A program made the translations under genes and the position numbers. From assembly GCF_000956595.1 (NCBI RefSeq), contig NZ_JYOO01000006.1, positions 1 through 64,000 on the forward strand: a stretch of 64,000 nt of DNA. Reading direction: 5' to 3'. Shown piece by piece: positions 52,352 to 61,422 of the stretch (within the stretch, counting starts at the first letter, position 1; the number at the start of each line of letters is the position of its first letter). The notes beneath the pieces were generated by a model, which saw nothing but the letters and a program-made list of their open reading frames with translations, was not told the origin of the DNA and did no database searches. Origin of the DNA: Priestia aryabhattai B8W22 (GTDB taxonomy: Bacteria; Bacillota; Bacilli; Bacillales; Bacillaceae_H).

Positions 52352-53615
52352 GTAACACACCGCCTTCAACCACTACTTTTCCATCTTTCAATACCGTGTC
52401 TACAAGATTTACCGCATAGTTATATTGCAGCGTTTGATAATTTGGAGCGTCAAATAGTACTAAATCAGCTTTTTTCCCTACTTCAATACTTCCAATTTGA
52501 TCGCCTTTGCAAATGGCGTGAGCTGCATTGATCGTACAGGCCGTTAAGACTTCCGCTGGCGTCATTTTCATCGTTAAACAAGCTAAATTCATAATAAACG
52601 GAAGTGATTCCGTAGGAGAAGACCCTGGGTTTCTATCTGTTGATAACGCAACAGGCACTCCTGCTTCAATCATTTTTCTAGCACGCGCCGGTTCTTCCAT
52701 TAAAAAGAATGCAGTACCCGGCAATAAAATGGCTATAACTCCGCTTTCAGCCATTTGCTTAATTCCTTGATCCGATGCTTTTAGTAAATGATCCGCAGAC
52801 ACAGCTCCTACTTTAGCGGCTAATTCTGCACCGCCAAAGGAAACAATTTCATCAGCGTGGATTTTAGGTTTTAGCCCGTATGCTTTTCCAGCTTGTAAAA
52901 TACGCTCTGACTGTTCAACTGTAAACACGCCTTCTTCACAAAACACATCACAAAACTCCGCTAGCTCTTCTTTTGCAACGATTGGTATCATTTCTTCGAT
53001 AACAAAACGAACAAACTCATCTTCATTGCCTTTATACTCAGCTGGCACCGCATGAGCTCCCATAAAGGTTGAAACCACATCTACTGGATGCTGTTCATTC
53101 AGTTTCTTCGCTACTTTTAATTGTTTGATTTCGTCTTTAAGATTTAAACCGTACCCGCTTTTTGCTTCGACAGTTGTAACTCCGTACTGCAGAAATTTAT
53201 TTAAACGTTTTGTAGATTGCTTGATTAGCTCCTCTTCTGTTGCTTGTCGTGTACTAACGGTTGTTTGTAAAATTCCTCCTCCCGCTTTTAAAATATCAAT
53301 ATACTTTGCTCCGTTTAAGCGCATTTCTAATTCTTTTTCACGACTGCCGCCAAACACAAGGTGAGTGTGGGGATCAATCAACCCAGGCGTTACAATTTTT
53401 CCTTCGGCATCAATTATATTAATAGGTTCATGAATATGCTCAAGGTATTCCTGCGCTTTGACGTCAGGCCCAACAAATACAATTCTTCTATTTTTCACGA
53501 GTACGCTGCCGTTTTCAATGATTCCTAGATCTGACATTTCCTCCGATCGTCTAGGCTGACTTCCTCCTTTAACCGTAATGACTTGTGCAGCACATTTGAT
53601 ATACGTAACAGTCAT
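52326..53615 (-). CDS. hutI: Imidazolonepropionase HutI
   Basis: 429-aa amidohydrolase, step 3 of histidine degradation (imidazolonepropionate to formiminoglutamate). Zn ligands: DPHTHLVFGG, KIHADEIVSFGG and DRNPGSSP. ATG 53615 follows AAAGGAGGG. Overlaps hutG by 26 bp, showing one cotranscribed unit. Confidence 0.95.
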   Translation of the reverse strand: MTVTYIKCAAQVITVKGGSQPRRSEEMSDLGIIENGSVLVKNRRIVFVGPDVKAQEYLEHIHEPINIIDAEGKIVTPGLIDPHTHLVFGGSREKELEMRLNGAKYIDILKAGGGILQTTVSTRQATEEELIKQSTKRLNKFLQYGVTTVEAKSGYGLNLKDEIKQLKVAKKLNEQHPVDVVSTFMGAHAVPAEYKGNEDEFVRFVIEEMIPIVAKEELAEFCDVFCEEGVFTVEQSERILQAGKAYGLKPKIHADEIVSFGGAELAAKVGAVSADHLLKASDQGIKQMAESGVIAILLPGTAFFLMEEPARARKMIEAGVPVALSTDRNPGSSPTESLPFIMNLACLTMKMTPAEVLTACTINAAHAICKGDQIGSIEVGKKADLVLFDAPNYQTLQYNYAVNLVDTVLKDGKVVVEGGVLHELSVPTA

Positions 53616-53631
53616 ACGTATCCCTCCTTTT

Positions 53632-55293
53632 TTATTCATTTAACGCGGGAATTTGTATTCCTTTTTCTTTTGCAGTTTGAATGGCCTTATCATAGCCGGC
53701 GTCTACATGACGAACAACACCCATGCCAGGGTCTGTTGTTAAAACACGTTCTAGACGTTTTGCTGCATCTTCTGTACCATCTGCTACTACAACCATTCCA
53801 GCGTGCAGAGAATACCCCATACCTACTCCTCCTCCGTGGTGAACAGATACCCAGCTTGCGCCTGCTGCCGTATTTACTAATGCATTTAAAATAGGCCAGT
53901 CTGCTACTGCATCACTGCCATCTTTCATTGCTTCAGTTTCACGATTTGGCGACGCCACAGAACCGGCATCTAGATGATCTCTGCCAATAACGATAGGCGC
54001 TGACAGCTCTCCGTTTGCTACCATGTCATTAATAATTTTTCCAAAGCGCGCTCTTTCTCCGTAGCCTAGCCAGCAAATACGAGCCGGCAATCCTTGAAAC
54101 TCAATTTTTTCTCGCGCCATTTTAATCCAGTTGCAAAGATGGGTATTATCCGAAAACTCACGTAAAATGACTTCATCTGTTTTATAAATATCTTCTGGGT
54201 TTCCCGACAAAGCGACCCACCTGAACGGTCCCTTTCCTTCACAGAACTGCGGACGGATGTACGCTGGGACAAATCCCGGGAAGTCAAATGCATTCGTGAC
54301 ACCTTCATCGAGCGCCACTTGGCGAATATTATTGCCATAGTCAAAAGCAACCGCGCCTTTTCTTTGCATCTCTAACATGGCTTGAACGTGAATAGCCATA
54401 CTTGCTTTTGATTGTTTTACATATTCATTTGGATTTGTATTCCGCAATCTTTCTCCTTCAGCTAAGCTGACTCCAATCGGTAAATATCCGTTAAGCGGAT
54501 CATGTGCCGATGTTTGATCCGTCACAATATCTGGGATAAATCCTCGCTTTATCATTTCAGGAAGAATCTCGGCTGCATTTCCAACTAATCCAATGGAAAG
54601 CGCTTTGCCCAATCTTTTTGCATCTTCAGCTAACGTGATGGCTTCGGCTACGCTTTCAACTACCGTATCGCAATACTTTGTTTCGATACGTTTTTCAATA
54701 CGCGTGCGATCAACATCAATTCCAATTACAACGCCGCCTGCCATCGTAACAGCTAGTGGCTGTGCGCCTCCCATTCCTCCTAATCCAGCTGTTACCGTAA
54801 TCGTTCCTTTCAAACTTCCGTTAAAATGCTGGTTGGCACACTCAGCAAATGTTTCATAGGTACCTTGAACAATGCCTTGGCTTCCGATATAAATCCAGCT
54901 CCCTGCAGTCATTTGCCCGTACATCATGAGCCCTTTTTTATCGAGCTCATGGAACGTCTCCCAATTCGCAAAAGCAGGAACAAGATTTGAATTTGCTAAT
55001 AAAACACGCGGCGCATCACTGTGTGTTTTAAAAACCGCAACAGGCTTACCGGACTGTATGAGAAGCGTTTCATCTTCTTCTAACTCTTTTAACGCTGCGA
55101 CAATGCGATCGAACGCCTCCCAGTTACGGGCTGCTTTTCCGATTCCTCCGTATACGACTAACTTTTCTGGATGCTCCGCTACTTCGGAATCTAAATTGTT
55201 TAGAAGCATGCGAAGAGCAGCTTCTTGTACCCAGCCTTTTGTCGTTAGTTCTGTTCCACGAGGTGCTTTTATTCCACTTTGTTTTGTCTCCAT
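53632..55293 (-). CDS. hutU: Urocanate hydratase HutU
   Basis: 553-aa urocanase, step 2 (urocanate to imidazolonepropionate), with tightly bound NAD+. The [16 protein letters not shown] motif, the NAD-site stretch ATIDVDRT-like [12 protein letters not shown], and the late [15 protein letters not shown] block are diagnostic. Length is standard. ATG with AGGAGG upstream; 16 bp separate it from hutI. Confidence 0.95.
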   Translation of the reverse strand: METKQSGIKAPRGTELTTKGWVQEAALRMLLNNLDSEVAEHPEKLVVYGGIGKAARNWEAFDRIVAALKELEEDETLLIQSGKPVAVFKTHSDAPRVLLANSNLVPAFANWETFHELDKKGLMMYGQMTAGSWIYIGSQGIVQGTYETFAECANQHFNGSLKGTITVTAGLGGMGGAQPLAVTMAGGVVIGIDVDRTRIEKRIETKYCDTVVESVAEAITLAEDAKRLGKALSIGLVGNAAEILPEMIKRGFIPDIVTDQTSAHDPLNGYLPIGVSLAEGERLRNTNPNEYVKQSKASMAIHVQAMLEMQRKGAVAFDYGNNIRQVALDEGVTNAFDFPGFVPAYIRPQFCEGKGPFRWVALSGNPEDIYKTDEVILREFSDNTHLCNWIKMAREKIEFQGLPARICWLGYGERARFGKIINDMVANGELSAPIVIGRDHLDAGSVASPNRETEAMKDGSDAVADWPILNALVNTAAGASWVSVHHGGGVGMGYSLHAGMVVVADGTEDAAKRLERVLTTDPGMGVVRHVDAGYDKAIQTAKEKGIQIPALNE

Positions 55294-55342
55294 TTCGTTT
55301 TCCTCCTCTATAAAAATGAAAAACTGTTAAACTAACTTTTTA

Positions 55343-56857
55343 TTAAAGCGCTAATTCATAATTAGTATCTTGCACAAAGGTTTTGAAATCAGCTGCTAAC
55401 CCTTCAATATCACGTGAGAAAATTCGATCTTTAGTAATGGTTGGTACGGTTTTTCTAATTCTTGAATAAATTTTTCTTGTTTTCGAAGCAAGTTTATCTA
55501 CTCCTTGAATATCGGCTGCTTGAGCCGCACAAATTGCTTCAATCGATAGAACTCTTCGTGTATTTTGGATAATTTGATAAGCATGACGTGCAGCAGTCGT
55601 TCCCATGCTGACATGATCTTCTTGATTCGCTGAAGATGGGATAGAATCGACACTTGATGGATGCGCTAATACTTTATTTTCGGAAACTAATGAAGCTGCA
55701 GCGTATTGAGTAATCATGAGCCCGGACTCTAGACCTGGATCTGCACTTAAAAATGCCGGCAGCCCGCTAAGCTGAGGGTTTACTATTCGTTCAATGCGCC
55801 GTTCAGAAATATTCCCAAGCTCCGCCATTGCAATTCCTAGAAAATCCATAGCAAACGCAATGGGCTGCCCGTGAAAATTCCCTCCAGAAATTACTTTGCC
55901 GCTGTCGGCAAAGATGAGCGGGTTATCGGTTGCTGAATTAATCTCAATTAAAAGCTTTTCTTTTACATAATTTAAAACTTGATAAATAGCACCATGAACT
56001 TGAGGAATACAGCGCAGTGAATAAGCATCTTGCACTCTTAGTTGACCTTGAGAAGTAGTTAATTGACTGCCTTCTAAGTACGAAAGAATTCGGGCAGCTA
56101 CCTGCTGTTGTTCGCGATAAGGTCTTACTGCATGAGACTCTGGCATGAATGCTTCTACAATACCTTGCAGACCTTCTAATGTTAGTGCTGCAATTCCGTC
56201 CGCAAGATCAGCGAGCTTTTGAGCTTCAAGGTACGAAACTACGCCTACAGCCGTCATTGCCTGAGTGCCGTTAATTAGAGCTAGCCCTTCTTTCGCCTGT
56301 AATTGTATAGGTTCAAGCCCCGCTAGCTTTAAAGCTTCTTCTCCTTGCATTCGCTGACCATTATATACAGCTTCCCCTTCTCCAACTAACAGCAGCGCTA
56401 GATGTGATAACGGGGCTAAGTCACCGCTAGCTCCAAGAGAACCTTGACTCGGGATAACCGGCACTACGTTTTGGTTTAAGCAATCGATAAGAAGTTGCAA
56501 GGTTTCCAGTCGTATTCCGGAATACCCTTTAGCTAATGCGTTCGCTCGTAAAAGCAGCATGACTCTGCTTACTTCTAACGAGAATGGCTCTCCTAGTCCG
56601 CAGGCATGACTGCGAATTAGGTTAATCTGCAGATCAGCTAAGTCTGTTTTTGAAATAACTGTATCGCTAAACTTTCCAAATCCCGTATTGACTCCGTAAA
56701 TGACATTGTTGTTCGTAATGCTCTCTTCAACTAACGTTCTGCTTTTTTGTATATGTTCAACTGCGTGATCGCTAATTTTCACGGAGTATCCTTGGTAAAT
56801 AACTTTGTAAATTTGGTCGAACGTCAGTGAATTTCCATCAATTTGAATAAACATCAT
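55343..56857 (-). CDS. hutH: Histidine ammonia-lyase HutH
   Basis: 504-aa MIO-type ammonia-lyase, step 1 (histidine to urocanate and ammonia). The Ala-Ser-Gly triad that forms the MIO group is at 143-145 ([15 protein letters not shown]), with YGVNTGFG (54-61) and QEDHVSMG near 416. ATG 56857 follows AAGGGAGCGGGT; the second ATG is an alternative. First gene of the operon, behind an attenuator-like leader. Confidence 0.95.
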   Translation of the reverse strand: MMFIQIDGNSLTFDQIYKVIYQGYSVKISDHAVEHIQKSRTLVEESITNNNVIYGVNTGFGKFSDTVISKTDLADLQINLIRSHACGLGEPFSLEVSRVMLLLRANALAKGYSGIRLETLQLLIDCLNQNVVPVIPSQGSLGASGDLAPLSHLALLLVGEGEAVYNGQRMQGEEALKLAGLEPIQLQAKEGLALINGTQAMTAVGVVSYLEAQKLADLADGIAALTLEGLQGIVEAFMPESHAVRPYREQQQVAARILSYLEGSQLTTSQGQLRVQDAYSLRCIPQVHGAIYQVLNYVKEKLLIEINSATDNPLIFADSGKVISGGNFHGQPIAFAMDFLGIAMAELGNISERRIERIVNPQLSGLPAFLSADPGLESGLMITQYAAASLVSENKVLAHPSSVDSIPSSANQEDHVSMGTTAARHAYQIIQNTRRVLSIEAICAAQAADIQGVDKLASKTRKIYSRIRKTVPTITKDRIFSRDIEGLAADFKTFVQDTNYELAL

Positions 56858-56903
56858 ACCCGCTCCCTTGTTAAACTGTAGACTGCCTTTTCTTTTTGAA
56901 CAC

Positions 56904-56953
56904 AAAAAGGGGCTATATCAAAGAGGAAACAAGCTCCTTTTGATATAGCCCCC
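56904..56953 (-). terminator. Leader terminator (attenuator) of the hut operon
   Basis: On the minus strand GGGGCTATATCAAA pairs with TTTGATATAGCCCC (14 bp) and is followed by TTTTTG, between the promoter and hutH. It lies inside the transcribed leader and so should stop transcription unless antitermination occurs, as with HutP in B. subtilis. Confidence 0.75.
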
Positions 56954-57036
56954 TATAAACTAACCTACTTACACTATGGGCTTTTATTAATAATCAGTAT
57001 TTCACTTATACATACAATCGCTAAATGACTAAATCA

Positions 57037-57053
57037 CTATACACTTTAAGCTG
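57037..57053 (-). promoter_or_regulatory. Possible HutP-binding site in the hut leader
   Basis: CAG-CTTA-AAG-TGTA-TAG: three NAG triplets spaced by four nt, the pattern recognised by HutP. It overlaps a hairpin (CTTTAAG/CTTAAAG). Affinity is uncertain because UAG is preferred and only one triplet is UAG. Confidence 0.45.
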
Positions 57054-57086
57054 TACAACTTAAAGCAACTAGGGTACCTACACTAA

Positions 57087-57114
57087 GTATTACGCTGAAT
57101 TAATCATTTGTCAA
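57087..57114 (-). promoter_or_regulatory. Sigma-A promoter of the hut operon
   Basis: TTGACA (57114-57109), 16-bp spacer, TAATAC (57092-57087). About 160 nt of leader follow before hutH. An inverted repeat GAAATAA-AATCG-TTATTTC (57144-57162) lies 30 bp upstream. Confidence 0.75.
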
Positions 57115-57209
57115 TTATTATTTAAGAAAGTTTTAAATAATCTGAAATAAAATCGTTATTTCTTATAGCAGCGATGATTCACGGCTGCACAATTTTATTT
57201 TTTTAAACG

Positions 57210-58034
57210 TTATCGAACGTTCATGTCACTTGGGTGCGGACCTTTACGGCGATTGCTGTTTAACCCATTAATCTCTGCCATATCATCGGCAGTGAGTTCA
57301 AAATCAAACACGTTAAAGTTTTCTTCTATTCTAGACGGTGTAACTGATTTAGGGATGACAATTGTGTTGTTTTGTAAGTGCCAGCGCAATACAACTTGAG
57401 CTGGAGTTTTGCTATGTACTTCAGCAATTTTTTGAATAACCTCGTCTTGTAACACTTCTCCTCCTTGATCAAGAGGGCTCCATGCTTCCACAAAAATATT
57501 ATGTTTGGCGCAAAACTCTTTTAATTCATTTTGAGCAAGATACGGATGGCACTCAATTTGGTTTAAAACAGGTGTTACATCACATTCGTTTAACAAGCGC
57601 TCTAAATGCTCAATTTCAAAGTTGCAGACGCCAATTGCTTTTACTTTTCCATCGTGATAAAGCTTTTCTAATGCTTTATACGTCTCCACATACTCATCAT
57701 ATTGAGGCGTAGGCCAGTGAATTAAATATAAATCGACATAATCAAGTCCTAATCGTTCTAAGCTTTCATCAAATGCACGCAATGCATTTTCATAGCCTTG
57801 GTCGCTGTTCCAAACTTTTGTTGTAATAAACAGCTGTTCTCGAGGAACAGAAGATTCTTTAATCGCTTGACCTACTCCTTCTTCATTTTTATAGATCATG
57901 GCTGTGTCAATAGACGTATATCCCACTTCAATTGCTTTTGACACTGCAGCTGCTGCTTGGTTATCTTCTACTTGCCATACGCCAAATCCAAGCTGAGGCA
58001 TTTTTAAGCCGTTGTTTAATGTAATAATATTCAT
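57210..58034 (-). CDS. Aldo/keto reductase
   Basis: 274-aa NADPH-dependent aldo/keto reductase. Catalytic Asp-Tyr-Lys-His are visible: SIDTAMIYKNEEGVG (Asp, Tyr), FITTKVW (Lys) and YLIHWPTP (His), and the cofactor-binding VIPKSVTPSRIEENF. Length is typical of the AKR5 group (2,5-diketogluconate or methylglyoxal reductase-like); substrate unknown. ATG 58034 with AAAAAGGAG upstream. Confidence 0.9.
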   Translation of the reverse strand: MNIITLNNGLKMPQLGFGVWQVEDNQAAAAVSKAIEVGYTSIDTAMIYKNEEGVGQAIKESSVPREQLFITTKVWNSDQGYENALRAFDESLERLGLDYVDLYLIHWPTPQYDEYVETYKALEKLYHDGKVKAIGVCNFEIEHLERLLNECDVTPVLNQIECHPYLAQNELKEFCAKHNIFVEAWSPLDQGGEVLQDEVIQKIAEVHSKTPAQVVLRWHLQNNTIVIPKSVTPSRIEENFNVFDFELTADDMAEINGLNSNRRKGPHPSDMNVR

Positions 58035-58071
58035 TTTACATGTCTCCTTTTTTGTTAAAAAGTTCAAAGTT

Positions 58072-58263
58072 TTAATGATGGTGCCAGCCGATCAGCATAG
58101 CAACCTGTCCCATTATAATGCCGACTGGGATTCCTATAACCATGGCTCCAAATCGAAATTTAAAAGACCATGCGCGCGGCACAAGGGAAAACAAATAAAT
58201 CATACTCATCGTTGCCATACATGTACTGCTAAAAAAACTGACGACAGTGTGTAAATTTGGCAT
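58072..58263 (-). CDS. Small membrane protein, unknown
   Basis: 63-aa protein with two helices (about 7-24 and 39-58) and a HHH tail. ATG with GAGGAGA upstream. It lies 38 bp before the aldo/keto reductase gene and may share its mRNA. No family recognised. Confidence 0.55.
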   Translation of the reverse strand: MPNLHTVVSFFSSTCMATMSMIYLFSLVPRAWSFKFRFGAMVIGIPVGIIMGQVAMLIGWHHH

Positions 58264-58578
58264 TACTTCTCCTCATTTCACTAGAACGTTTGCGCCTTTT
58301 CAATTTCATCATTTATCTTTTGTTCTAATGCCTATGTTTTCGTAGCCGACATAGTTACATTCTTCAAAGGGTTCCGTAATCCTGCTTTAATCAGTTAAAA
58401 ATACTTTACCTACGTAACTTTTTTAATTAAAACGAATATGTGCTTTTAACTCCAAAGTTGTGTATAATTTCTGTATATTAAAATAATAAGAATTTTTCAC
58501 TTTAAAGAACAACTGTACATTCTCTGTAGGGCAATCATACATATTTGCGAGAGTCAATGAAAGGAATGGATATAAAAA
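58264..58578. other. Intergenic region between divergent genes
   Basis: 315 bp without a gene. A TGTATAAT -10-like element lies near 58461 on the plus strand; no clear -35. No repeats seen. Confidence 0.4.
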
Positions 58579-59052
58579 ATGGCGATTGAAAAAGTAAAAG
58601 CATATTTTAAACAATATGGCATGGAGAATCGAATTATTGAAATGGATGAGTCCAGTGCTACTGTAGAACTGGCAGCGCAAGCTTTAAAATGCGAGCCGCA
58701 ACGAATCGCAAAAAGTCTTTCTTTTAACGCCGAAGGAACCGTTTTATTGATTGTGGCAGCGGGAGATGCAAAAATTGACAACCGAAAATATAAAGAAGAG
58801 TTCGGAACCAAAGCAAAAATGCTTGGAGCAAGTGAAGTAGAAACGCTGATTGGTCATGCTGTAGGCGGAGTATGCCCGTTTGCCGTTAATGAAGGTGTCC
58901 ACGTGTATCTAGATGAATCTCTGAAACGTTTTATTACCGTTTTTCCTGCCTGTGGAAGTGGAAATAGTGCAATCGAATTAACAATACCCGAACTAGAAGA
59001 ATTTTCGAAATGCTTAAAATGGGTTGATGTGTGCAAAGGATGGAACGAATAA
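58579..59052 (+). CDS. YbaK/EbsC family aminoacyl-tRNA deacylase
   Basis: 157-aa protein of the YbaK/ProX family, which hydrolyses mischarged aminoacyl-tRNAs (Cys- or Ala-tRNA(Pro)). Family motifs are RIAKSLSFNAEG (with the conserved Lys), AVGGVCPFAV, and the end VFPACGSGNSAIEL. Start ATG with AAAGGAA upstream. Single gene with its own terminator. Confidence 0.9.
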   Translation: MAIEKVKAYFKQYGMENRIIEMDESSATVELAAQALKCEPQRIAKSLSFNAEGTVLLIVAAGDAKIDNRKYKEEFGTKAKMLGASEVETLIGHAVGGVCPFAVNEGVHVYLDESLKRFITVFPACGSGNSAIELTIPELEEFSKCLKWVDVCKGWNE

Positions 59053-59088
59053 TCTATGTGAATGACGGTGCATATATAATTAATAAAA

Positions 59089-59132
59089 ACGCCAACGAGC
59101 TGAAACAATTTTTTGTTTCAGCTCATTGGTGT
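59089..59132 (+). terminator. Intrinsic terminator after the YbaK gene
   Basis: About 18 pairs: ACGCCAACGAGCTGAAACAA with TTGTTTCAGCTCATTGGTGT, short T-rich loop, one mismatch. Confidence 0.7.
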
Positions 59133-59134
59133 AT

Positions 59135-59284
59135 CTAAACGAATTTATGAAACAGCTTAACCCAACCTAGGTAAGAAACCCCTAAGAGAAATACAAAAAG
59201 AAATAGTAAAGGAATGTTCCTAGGGATAAAAAGCCAGCCGTCTAACGTATTCCACAGAAATTCACTTTTATTTGCTTTTCTCAT
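59135..59284 (-). CDS. 49-50-aa membrane peptide
   Basis: Short frame with GAGGTG before tandem ATG codons (59287 or 59284). Sequence: basic start MRKANKSEFLWNTLDGWLF, then one helix (IPLLFLFVFLLGVSYLGW) and a basic end. No family; complete start signals make it likely. Confidence 0.5.
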   Translation of the reverse strand: MRKANKSEFLWNTLDGWLFIPRNIPLLFLFVFLLGVSYLGWVKLFHKFV

Positions 59285-59462
59285 CATTTTCACCTCAAGC
59301 AGATTTACTATTTTTTCTTCAAAAATTCTTTTACATAGTTATATACAGTATCTTCAACTTATGACCTTTTTTCAAGAAAAACGTGTACGGAAAATGGACT
59401 GAATGTGAATCTTTTTAATTTATACCCGTTATGTACGCACTCATCGTCTTATTTTCATCTGT

Positions 59463-59712
59463 AAAAAAGAAGAAGCCTACATGTTTAGATGCAGGCTTCT
59501 TCTCGTTGATTCAGTCTTTCCTTTGTTTGCCTAGTCAGGCCCTTTCGTTACGTATATCGGTTCATAACCAAAGTGCCTTGTGTCAGATACGAATATCTGC
59601 TTTCAATTTGCGGTAATACATTTGCTGAAGTCGCTGTTAAGCCTTTCAAAACTAATCAGTCCCTTCAAACGCTAAGTATTTAACCTTCCACAACAACCAT
59701 TTGCATGATAGC
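59463..59712 (-). ncRNA. Candidate structured small RNA
   Basis: A minus-strand stretch of about 250 nt with no gene but a promoter-like TATAAT (59724-59719) and a strong terminator (GAAGAAGCCT/AGGCTTCTTC then TTTTTT, 59463-59504). Inside are a UUCG-capped hairpin (CAGATA-TTCG-TATCTG, 59584-59599), GGTT-ATG-AACC and GCCT-GACT-AGGC. No known RNA family recognised; promoter spacing is not convincing. Confidence 0.35.
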
Positions 59713-59894
59713 TGCTGTATTATATGTGTACCCCCTATTTATATAGTAAAACCTAAAAAAACAAATTTTTAGACTTTATAGCAAAGAAAATTTAGATCCT
59801 ATAAGCGAAAAAAGCGCGCCAGCTATCAGTGCCTCTTCTGCTCATTCTCACGCAGGTAAAGAAAAGCATCCGCAGTGAAATTGATCAAATTTAT

Positions 59895-60203
59895 TTAATG
59901 TATCATTTGATCAATTTGTTGAAATGCATCTTCAAGTGAAGCATATCCATTTGTTTCTTCTTCGTTACCTTGAACGGTCCATTCTTGCTTTTCTACTGCT
60001 AGTTTCCCGTCTTTATCTTTTATATAAGGTTTGTTAACCATAAACACCTGATCATTCTTCTTTACTGTATAGCCAAGATAATAATGATTCCCTTCTCCTT
60101 CTTCTTCATATACAGAAACGCCTTGAAGGTTATATTTGTTTAAAATGTCATCCATATGATGAGTCAGTTCACTTACAATCGCTTCTCTTCCTACATATTC
60201 CAC
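59895..60203 (-). CDS. DUF5634-like protein
   Basis: 102-aa soluble acidic protein. The N-terminal REAIVSELTHHMDDILNKYN and central EEEGEGNHYYLGYTVKK are as I recall for DUF5634; function unknown. Aromatic WTV motif near residue 78. AAGGGG-type site before the ATG. Confidence 0.65.
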   Translation of the reverse strand: MEYVGREAIVSELTHHMDDILNKYNLQGVSVYEEEGEGNHYYLGYTVKKNDQVFMVNKPYIKDKDGKLAVEKQEWTVQGNEEETNGYASLEDAFQQIDQMIH

Positions 60204-60327
60204 ATTTCATACCCCTTTTCATTTTGATTTATACTTAGCATTCCCTTGAGCATATTCAATTACACTATCTTTCAAACGTTGTATAAACAAAGCGACTCAA
60301 TATGAAATTCATTCATTACACAATAAT

Positions 60328-60386
60328 AAAAAAGCTACCTCACTATTAATACAATGAAAAAACATTGCTACGTGAAGTAGCTTTTT
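60328..60386 (-). terminator. Intrinsic terminator after the methionine aminopeptidase gene
   Basis: AAAAAGCTAC-TCAC pairs with GTGA-GTAGCTTTTT (one bulge) around a long loop; T runs on both sides. Confidence 0.75.
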
Positions 60387-60432
60387 ATTAATTAATGGAA
60401 TCTATAGAAATAAGAAGATGTGCGAAACTTGA

Positions 60433-61179
60433 TTATAGTTCAGTTAAAATAATCGGTTCACCGTTTGTTACAACAATCGTATGTTCACATTGTGCTACAA
60501 GACTATTATCAGGTGTAACAAACGTCCAGCCGTCGTCTCCACGTTCAATGATATGATCAGCTTTCATAGAGATAAACGGTTCTACAGCAATAACAAGACC
60601 TTTTTTCAAAAGTGCTTTATCCATTGGATCATAATAGTTTAAAATGTGGTTAGGAGCGTCATGCAAGCTGCGGCCAACACCATGACCCGTTAAATTTTCA
60701 ATAACCGCGTATCCGTTTTGGTGTGCAAAGTTAGAAACAGCACGACCAATTTGGTTTTGTTTTGAACCAGCTTTTACTTTTTTCATAGCTGCCCAAAATG
60801 CATCTACTGCAGCTTGACACAGCTTTTCTTTTTCTTCATCTTTCCCGATAACAAATGAAATGCCTGTATCTGAATAATAGCCATCAAGTACGGCAGATAC
60901 ATCCACATTTACTAAATCGCCATCTTTTAATACGCGATCTCCCGGAATACCGTGAGCCACTTCTTCGTTTACACTAATACACGTTACACCTGGGAAATCA
61001 TATTCTTTTTCAGGTGCAGAAATAGCACCGTGTTCATCCAATATTTTTTTACCGATCATATCAAGCTCTTTTGTTGTCATACCTGCTTTTGCTTGGCTTT
61101 TCATCTCTTCGCGCGCAAGTGCAACGATGCGTCCAATTTTGCGTAAACTTTCTAAATCTTGTTCGTTACCAATAATCAT
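60433..61179 (-). CDS. mapB: Methionine aminopeptidase, type I
   Basis: 248-aa metalloprotease that removes N-terminal Met from new proteins. All five metal ligands are present: Asp in NVDVSA, Asp in YYSDTG, His in GHGVGR, Glu in VEPF and Glu in QCEHT. It has no N-terminal zinc finger. Sequence and length suggest a second, MapB/YflG-type enzyme rather than the ribosomal-operon map gene, since no ribosomal genes are nearby. Start ATG with GGAAGG upstream; single gene. Confidence 0.92.
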   Translation of the reverse strand: MIIGNEQDLESLRKIGRIVALAREEMKSQAKAGMTTKELDMIGKKILDEHGAISAPEKEYDFPGVTCISVNEEVAHGIPGDRVLKDGDLVNVDVSAVLDGYYSDTGISFVIGKDEEKEKLCQAAVDAFWAAMKKVKAGSKQNQIGRAVSNFAHQNGYAVIENLTGHGVGRSLHDAPNHILNYYDPMDKALLKKGLVIAVEPFISMKADHIIERGDDGWTFVTPDNSLVAQCEHTIVVTNGEPIILTEL

Positions 61180-61340
61180 AAAAAAACACTTTCCTTCCTC
61201 GAAATATATATCCTATCCGATTTTATCATATTTTTATGAGGATTTTTCAAAAGACCTTTTAAGAACTAAAATGTATGATTAATTAGATTAGTAAGATATT
61301 TATCATATGTAAAAATCCTCTTCATTAACCTATGAAATTC

Positions 61341-61376
61341 AAAAAAGCATGCTACTTCACCGCAGCATACTTTTTT
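61341..61376 (-). terminator. Intrinsic terminator after the levanase-like gene
   Basis: AAAAAAGCATGCT pairs with AGCATACTTTTTT (one mismatch). A further hairpin AGCTGCC/GGCAGCT is at 61389-61411. Confidence 0.7.
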
Positions 61377-61422
61377 ATGTTATATAAAAGCTGCCTTAGT
61401 AAGCGGCAGCTCTCACAATCCG

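Noticed and set aside
54066-54350. Extra minus-strand frame in hutU
   Set aside because: Lies inside a complete urocanase gene on the same strand; no binding site.
57482-57712. Plus-strand frame opposite the aldo/keto reductase
   Set aside because: Antisense shadow of a gene with full motifs.
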